A DNA stretch of 64,000 nucleotides from the NCBI GenBank assembly GCA_037893225.1, contig JAZGUH010000371.1, positions 62,001-126,000 on the forward strand, in the 5' to 3' direction. The notes under the pieces are model-generated. The model did not search any database. It was not told where the DNA came from and saw only the letters and a list, made by a program, of their open reading frames with translations. The DNA comes from Hippasteria phrygiana. Lineage: Eukaryota; Echinodermata; Asteroidea; Valvatida; Goniasteridae. This document shows positions 58,160-64,000 of the stretch, piece by piece (position 1 is the first letter of the stretch; every line of letters starts with the position of its first letter). The translations under genes were made by a program, and so were the position numbers.

Positions 58160-61100
58160 TATAGTGTGAAACGGCTAATAAAATACTAAAGAAAAGAAAG
58201 GGAAACAATTTGAGTAAAACACAACCACTGAATAAGTATTAAAGGTTAGGTTTTCGTCTGTTGTCTACGATATCTCTTTAGTTTGGTAAAACTCTGGGAG
58301 CTGAGAAATTTTAAGTCCAAAAAGAGCAATCTCAAGCTCCCTAGCAACATGTTCCCAGTGTTATTTGACAGATACTGTGAGTTCATTCCAAATTTCATTC
58401 TTTGGGTTTTAAAGATATGATCTATATTTAGTCAGTATGATAAATATCATGGACGTCCATGAATTCAAAATGGCTTATTTTACAAACTTTGTAAAGCCAT
58501 TGTTTACATCGTAATTTTTATGTTGTCAAGGACCCTCATTACGTATGCAAGCAGTCATTAAATTACTGCATGGTCAGTACGGATGGAATGTACTTGGCAA
58601 GCAAGATATCTGAGAATATTAGGTGCAATCCCGATCATATCTCTCGTGTTTTTGAACGTTTAGCTGCATGTGTGCTAGTTCACTGTACACTCACATTCAC
58701 CTTAAATTGGTTACGTTAGCTACAAAGTACATATTGTACGTTTGCATTACTGTTGTAAAATTAAAGCAAATTAGGCAAGCTCGTATCGTGACTGCTGTGG
58801 TTTGTTACTTGGAAAAACAAGGGAAGTCCTTTCAATGGTGTGAAAATGTTGACGATTCTATAGAATTGTGAGAATATATCAGAAATAGAAATGTAAAAAA
58901 GTATTCATTTGAAAACAATATGAACTATTGAAAACAATCATGCTGCGTGCTGCCGTCCACAAAAGATTCCCCATTCGCTTAAACACACAAAATTTCAGTT
59001 TGTGTTCATTACTATTTCCAACCATTTATAGCTTTTTTGCTATATCGGTTTCTGTGAACCAGACCTTGAAGTATGAGTTACAAGGCTAGCACAATTCGTC
59101 TACTTAAAGTTCACACGGTTTCTTTGCTAATTGTTAAAGATACACTGTCTGTTCTCTTTTCAAATTTCACTACGAAAAAATGTGTGTTTTAATTAAATGT
59201 ATTCAGTTTGGATTAGAATAATTTACAAATGTTGAATAATTTGTTTTTTCCAATAATGTGGACATATCTCTTTGTGCGTTAGCTGTGCAAAAGCAACCAA
59301 GAATACAACTGATTGTACCAATTTTTTCTTAAAGCTGCTTAATTGTTCATGCCGTAATCATTTTAAAAAAGAGATGACAATTTTTTATAGAATTTATTGC
59401 TTACTTGCCAAGCAAGATTGTATCGTCTATAATGAATGCCAACCATTGAACCATTGAATCATGTGCCAACCATCAAATCATGTGCCAATCATCAAATTTT
59501 GCAATTTTTGACCATGTAAGTATTGTTGATTTTCTATTTTTTTTTCTGACAACTGCAAAATTTGCAAAAAGGCAGTTCGTTTTAAGTGACAAAAATGGTA
59601 GTGTAATATGTATACATTTGTTCTTATCTAACACCGATAATATTTGCATTCCAAATTGTTTTTATAGTGTCTAGTCTAGCATTCGCTAATTTTTCAGTTT
59701 TAAATGTAATTATTATTCCTATTATGTAAAAAATGCCATGGCGTTGCTGTTGAAAAGAATATGTGTATTGAATATTCAGATGAGGATTTATATTTACACT
59801 AATTTGTACAGTGCTGTACATGGCCAGTTAAAAAGAACTCGGCCCAAATATTTCTGGAAATTAAGTTGAGAAATTCTGCACTTTTTTTTAATGTGATAGT
59901 TTTGTATTAAATTAAAACGTATGAATTATGATTTCGTGGCTATATGTGCTTAAAAACAACTAAAATACAGAATATCCTGAAAAATGATGGGGAAAGCTGT
60001 ACATCATGATGATGGGGGGGGGGGGGGGAAATGGGGGAGTGGATCGTGACATAATGAATATTCATAAAAGGAAGAAAAAAACGCCCACTTGTGACGCATT
60101 GTGTTTTTACTTACCAGGACCGCAATTTAGTTTTTGTTGTAATGTTTTCCTTTGACAGTATTATGGTTGTGTGTTTGTACTAGAATTGTTTTATCGTCAA
60201 ACAAACCACGAGGGAAACTGACTTGGTAATTTGAATGAATTTTCAATGTGAACAAAGAAAACTGACAGGAGCAGGATTTGAACCTGCGACGTTCCGGAGG
60301 TCGCAGGTTCAAATCCCGCTGCTGCCAGTTTTCTTTGTTCATTTTGAAAATGTAGAGTTTGTTTGTATAATGAATAGGGAATATGACTAGTCGTACGTTT
60401 TTAATTGGTATGGACTGTGTAAGTTTTGCCCGCTGTGAAGCTCTGCTAGAGAGCAGTACTTTTACTTGGATCGGTGTGGTTTTGGTCGGGGACAATTCAT
60501 TGATGGTCGAGTGGGTTGGGGGATTTTCTATATGAAAAAAAATTACCTAGATATGTCGGGATTTGTCTTGGGCCTTGGTATTTTTAACCGGAGTTAAATA
60601 TGTTTAGCAAACAAGAAATGTCAATTCGTTGTTGGCCCTGGCTTCATCGAGGGAAATATCTGTAAGGGGGATATCGGTTAAGGGGGAATATTCGTATTTA
60701 AATTTGAATAAGGGAATACACATTCTGGGTAAGGCAATTTTTGTAAGCGGTAGCTTGTATTTATTCTTTGAGGTCTTGGTATCGTCTATTTGAGAAAATA
60801 GCTACGTAAATATATTACATTGCTTAATTTTTAGAATCTGCCTTGGGCGTTTATGAAAATGCTATGGGTCACAGTTAAGCAGGGAATAACCGTAATGCAC
60901 TCTTTGGTTGTTTCCAAGGATGACCAAGGTCCTTCGTATCAAGAATGACTTTAAATGGACAACGTCGTATTTTTTCAATGAACAATTTGAAATTAAGTTA
61001 ATTATGAAATGTTTGCCAACCGTTTTCATTGACGGTTGAATCGCAGACGCAATAAGACCTTATACGTGGCGACCATATATGGCTAACGTCTTTGTGCTTA

Positions 61101-61470
61101 CATTGTTGCAGAATTTGAATGACAAAGATATAACTCGAAGATGTCCGATAATATTTCTCTACATTCGTAACTGTTTTCTTAAGTTATTTCTAATTAAGTC
61201 GAAAGCTTGACAAAATGGATTCCTTTTGAAATACTGTAAAGTTTATGTAGTATATTTTGTGACATTTTATTTAATTTTTTATTTTTTTTATGTGGTTTTG
61301 CCGAGAGGTAATTGATACAAAAACCATTGTATTGACAGATTTTTAATTCTTATAAGCTATGCAAGGTTATGAGAAAGGTTTAATTCTGAAATAAAATCAA
61401 ATGCAATATTGTAAACTTGCATGATTATTATGACGTTGTCGAAACAGGGCAATTCAGGAAATTCTCATTT
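58160..61470. other. AT-rich non-coding stretch
   Basis: No domain or gene is recognised outside the SINE fusion at 60.2-60.35 kb. A G run lies at 60016-60028. It may be intron or 3' flank of the WH2-motif gene. Confidence 0.45.
60190..60345. mobile_element. Head-to-head tRNA-like SINE fusion
   Basis: A minus-strand T-arm half (about 60250-60290) meets a plus-strand T-arm half (60291-60340), which gives an inverted repeat from gaacaaagaaaactg to cagttttctttgttc. Confidence 0.65.
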
Positions 61471-61499
61471 CAATGCATGTAGTCGGAATTGACATTATT

Positions 61500-61516
61500 T
61501 GTATTTATTTATTTTG

Positions 61517-61549
<33 letters not shown>

Positions 61550-62550
61550 TTGTAATCAAAGGGTATGCAGCAGTCGTTGCTGTAGTCTTGGTTCCAAGAC
61601 GTCCTTAGCGGTGCGACGTATAGCTACACACACGGCAAGGACAAATTTGGCCTTGGCGTGTGTGTAGCTAGCTGGAGGGCGCTGTCGGCCGGCCGTGCGC
61701 AGAGCACTGATCTCACAGACGTGACTGATCTCCATCATCCTCGTGTATGCTTGCTTATTAGCACGGTTCCCGTCTCTGCTGCGGTATTTAATTGATAGCA
61801 GTAGAGACGGGAACCAGTCTACAGTGCGTACTCGATTGGGTATATTTTGATCCATGACTTGGGGAGAATTTAAATAGGTCTATAGAATTTTACTCTCTCA
61901 CCGAAGTGATGACGTCAATGCAATGTTTGGAACCAGAATACTTTTGTTATGTGTTTGCATGACTGGCTGTTAACAAAGGAACAGTTGAAATTTACATGTG
62001 TTTGGAACCAGTTGTCACGCTAACTGACGTCAGACTTCGGTACTCTATTGTGATTATACAACGTTACTTCATCGTTTTGAACGTTTGAAGGACATTACAT
62101 AAAGCATTTGCCAAGCGTTTTTGGCGAAAAAGAGGAATTCTTGCTACGCTTTAATAAATTGTACATTTAGGCCTATAGCAAAGACGATGGCAGTCGTTGT
62201 AAGATGATGTTTCTTCCTTCATGTTTTTATATCTGATCAATAATGTGCAGCCCGGTACGGCAGTGCTTTGCCAAATGCCGAAAAGCCATAAGAACAGTCT
62301 ATGAAGTATAGAATATTCACTCTGTTGAGCAACGGATGACACAACGTCTAAGACTACGCATAGGCCGTATACGGGTATAGGGTTGAAAAAACAAACGAAT
62401 CGGAATTTGGGAGTGGAATTGGCATGTCAAAAGAGCATTTCTTTTAATTTTCCTTTTTGTTTTTTATTAAAAAGTAAATTTCGATTTTCAATACATTTCC
62501 TTGACCCACCCACATTTTCGAAAAGAAATCGAAATTTTAAAACATTGCAA
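61500..62550. other. Non-coding, with a long G run and two short hairpins
   Basis: A G run of about 30 occupies 61519-61548. Hairpins: agctacacacacggcaagg against its near complement (61621-61670), and ggttcccgtctctgctg against cagtagagacgggaacc (about 61765-61815). Confidence 0.55.
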
Positions 62551-62557
62551 ATTTTGA

Positions 62558-63985
62558 ATGGCCCCTTACCCGGATATGCCTGACACAAAAGTGTCTGTGG
62601 AAGGTGTTTTGAAATTGCTTAAATCAATGGATGTCTCTAAAGCAGCTGGACCGGACCAAATATCAACTAGAGCCCTCAAATTGGCTGCGGATGAAATTAC
62701 CCCTATCCTTGCGCACATTTTCAAACAATCTTTGGACACAGGTGAGCTGCCGGCAGATTGGAAAAAGGCCAACATAACTTCTTGTTTAAGAAGGGTGTTA
62801 CATCTGACCCAGCAAACTACAGACCAGTATCCCTATAACTTCAGTGTGTTGCAAATTACTGGAGCATATTGTTGACAGTCATTTGATGAAACATCTAGAC
62901 CAGCATGAAATTCTAGCTGAAAATCCCTGCATGCCTTTCGTAGAGGGCGTTCATGTGAGAGTCAGCTTATCCTGACCTTCAATGACCTTGCCTGCAATCA
63001 CAACAATGGTATCACTACCGATGTAGCAGTGCTCATTATTGCTGGACTTTTCGAAGGCGTTTGATGTAGTACCCGACACCGGAAACTCCTTTATAAGATC
63101 AATCATGATGGCATCAGAGGCAAGATTAAAAACTGGATCGCTGCGTTCCTTACCAACCGGCTGCAGAGAGTTGTGGTAAACGGTGAATTTTCTAGCTGGC
63201 ACAAAGTTCTTAGTGGTGTGCCACAGGGGACTGTGTTAGGACCGCACTTGTTCATCCTCTTCATTAATGACATTCAATCGGCTGTGAAGGGTGTTATCAG
63301 GCTATTTGCCGAGTGCCTCATATATCATCATATTAACTCCAATGAAGATGAGAAACTGCTGCGAGCCGACCTTGACAACCTCATTGGATGGGCTACTACT
63401 TGGGGTATGCGATTTAATGCTGACAAATGTAAAACGATGCGAGTCTCTCGTAAACGAAACCCTGGTAAACCATATGCGATGGATGGTGTGAATCTTGAAG
63501 CATCTAAGGAATTCACGTATCTGGGGATGCAAATCCAAAATGATTTGGGATCAGACGCAGCATGCTGTTACTAAGGCAACGAGAGTCCTCAACTTCATAA
63601 AACGAAATGTTTACATGAGCTCTAAAAATGTCAAGGAAAAGTTATATCTTACACTAGTTCGGACACTCTTATAATATGGTGTGCATGGCAGCATGGAACC
63701 CTTATATAGACTTTCACCAATCTGCGATTGAGAAAGTTCAGCGCAGGGCAGCGCGTTTTGTTCACGGAGATTACGCAAGAACGAGTAGTGTCTCCAATAT
63801 GTTAACGTCTCTTGGGTGGGAGAAGTTAACGGACAGAAGGGAAACACACCAGGTGACTCAGCTCTACAAGATTATCACTCAAGTTATTGACATCGACGCT
63901 TCGGACCATCTTCAGCCAAAAATGCAGAGATCTAGGAGGGGGGACAATAATCACTTCAAAATACTACAAATCCTCAACTGTACTT
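62558..63985 (+). pseudogene. CR1-like LINE RT fragment, heavily frameshifted
   Basis: Ordered RT blocks in changing frames: VLKLLKSMDVSKAAGPDQIS and ELPADWKKANI (62558-62790), LLDFSKAFDVV (about 63040), VLSGVPQGTVLGPHLFILFI (63200-63270), MRFNADKCKTMRV and FTYLGMQI (63400-63540), then AIEKVQRRAARFVHGDY (63730 on). The catalytic FADD is replaced by FAEC (about 63305), so the RT is dead. It begins inside the RT domain and runs to the right edge. Confidence 0.8.
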
Positions 63986-64000
63986 AAGAATTCCTTTTTC

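Overview
The window is nuclear DNA of an animal, read by eye without alignments. Protein-coding DNA is sparse and split by introns. Transposable elements dominate: LINEs, Penelope-like and Ty3/gypsy elements, 5S- and tRNA-derived SINEs, MITEs and fold-back elements. Long G or C homopolymers occur throughout. A 5S-headed Deu-type SINE, a CR1-like LINE with a 2A-like motif, and Penelope elements with hammerhead ribozymes fit a marine invertebrate, most plausibly a non-vertebrate deuterostome such as a hemichordate, amphioxus or echinoderm. The species is inference.

Left part (1-11.6 kb): the 3' end of a core-2 type beta-1,6-GlcNAc-transferase gene with two frameshifts; an L1/Tx1-like LINE fragment on the minus strand; a 62-bp direct repeat; and a nearly intact LINE (4.8-9.83 kb) with one in-frame stop in ORF2.

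Centre (11.6-46 kb): two direct copies of a repeat unit (19.37-26.32 kb and 39.29-46.02 kb), plus an inverted partial copy (11.6-15.06 kb) that carries only the far upstream flank. On its minus strand each full unit holds a complete small gene that simple ORF reading misses. It has a TATA box, a non-coding first exon and three short coding exons joined in frame. Both copies predict a 74-residue secreted precursor: signal peptide, amphipathic propeptide, a Lys-Arg site and a four-cysteine C-terminal peptide. The signal-peptide exon is identical between the copies, while amino-acid differences cluster at the start of the cysteine peptide. This gene pair is the main discovery candidate. The introns hold MITEs, a CR1 fragment and a SINE, and the paralogous copy often preserves the empty site. 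Between the units lie a decayed Ty3/gypsy pol, an LTR with primer-binding site, a gag-like reading frame joined to an integrase tail, a C2H2 zinc-finger ORF and a CR1-like LINE with a 2A motif.

Right part (46-64 kb): a Penelope-like element with GIY-YIG endonuclease and a hammerhead ribozyme; a 4.7-kb element with about 1.5-kb inverted arms and TTAA target duplications; at least three exons of a host gene with WH2-like actin-binding motifs (53.5-57.2 kb), with tRNA-derived SINEs and a mariner relic in its introns; and a decayed CR1-like LINE running off the right edge.
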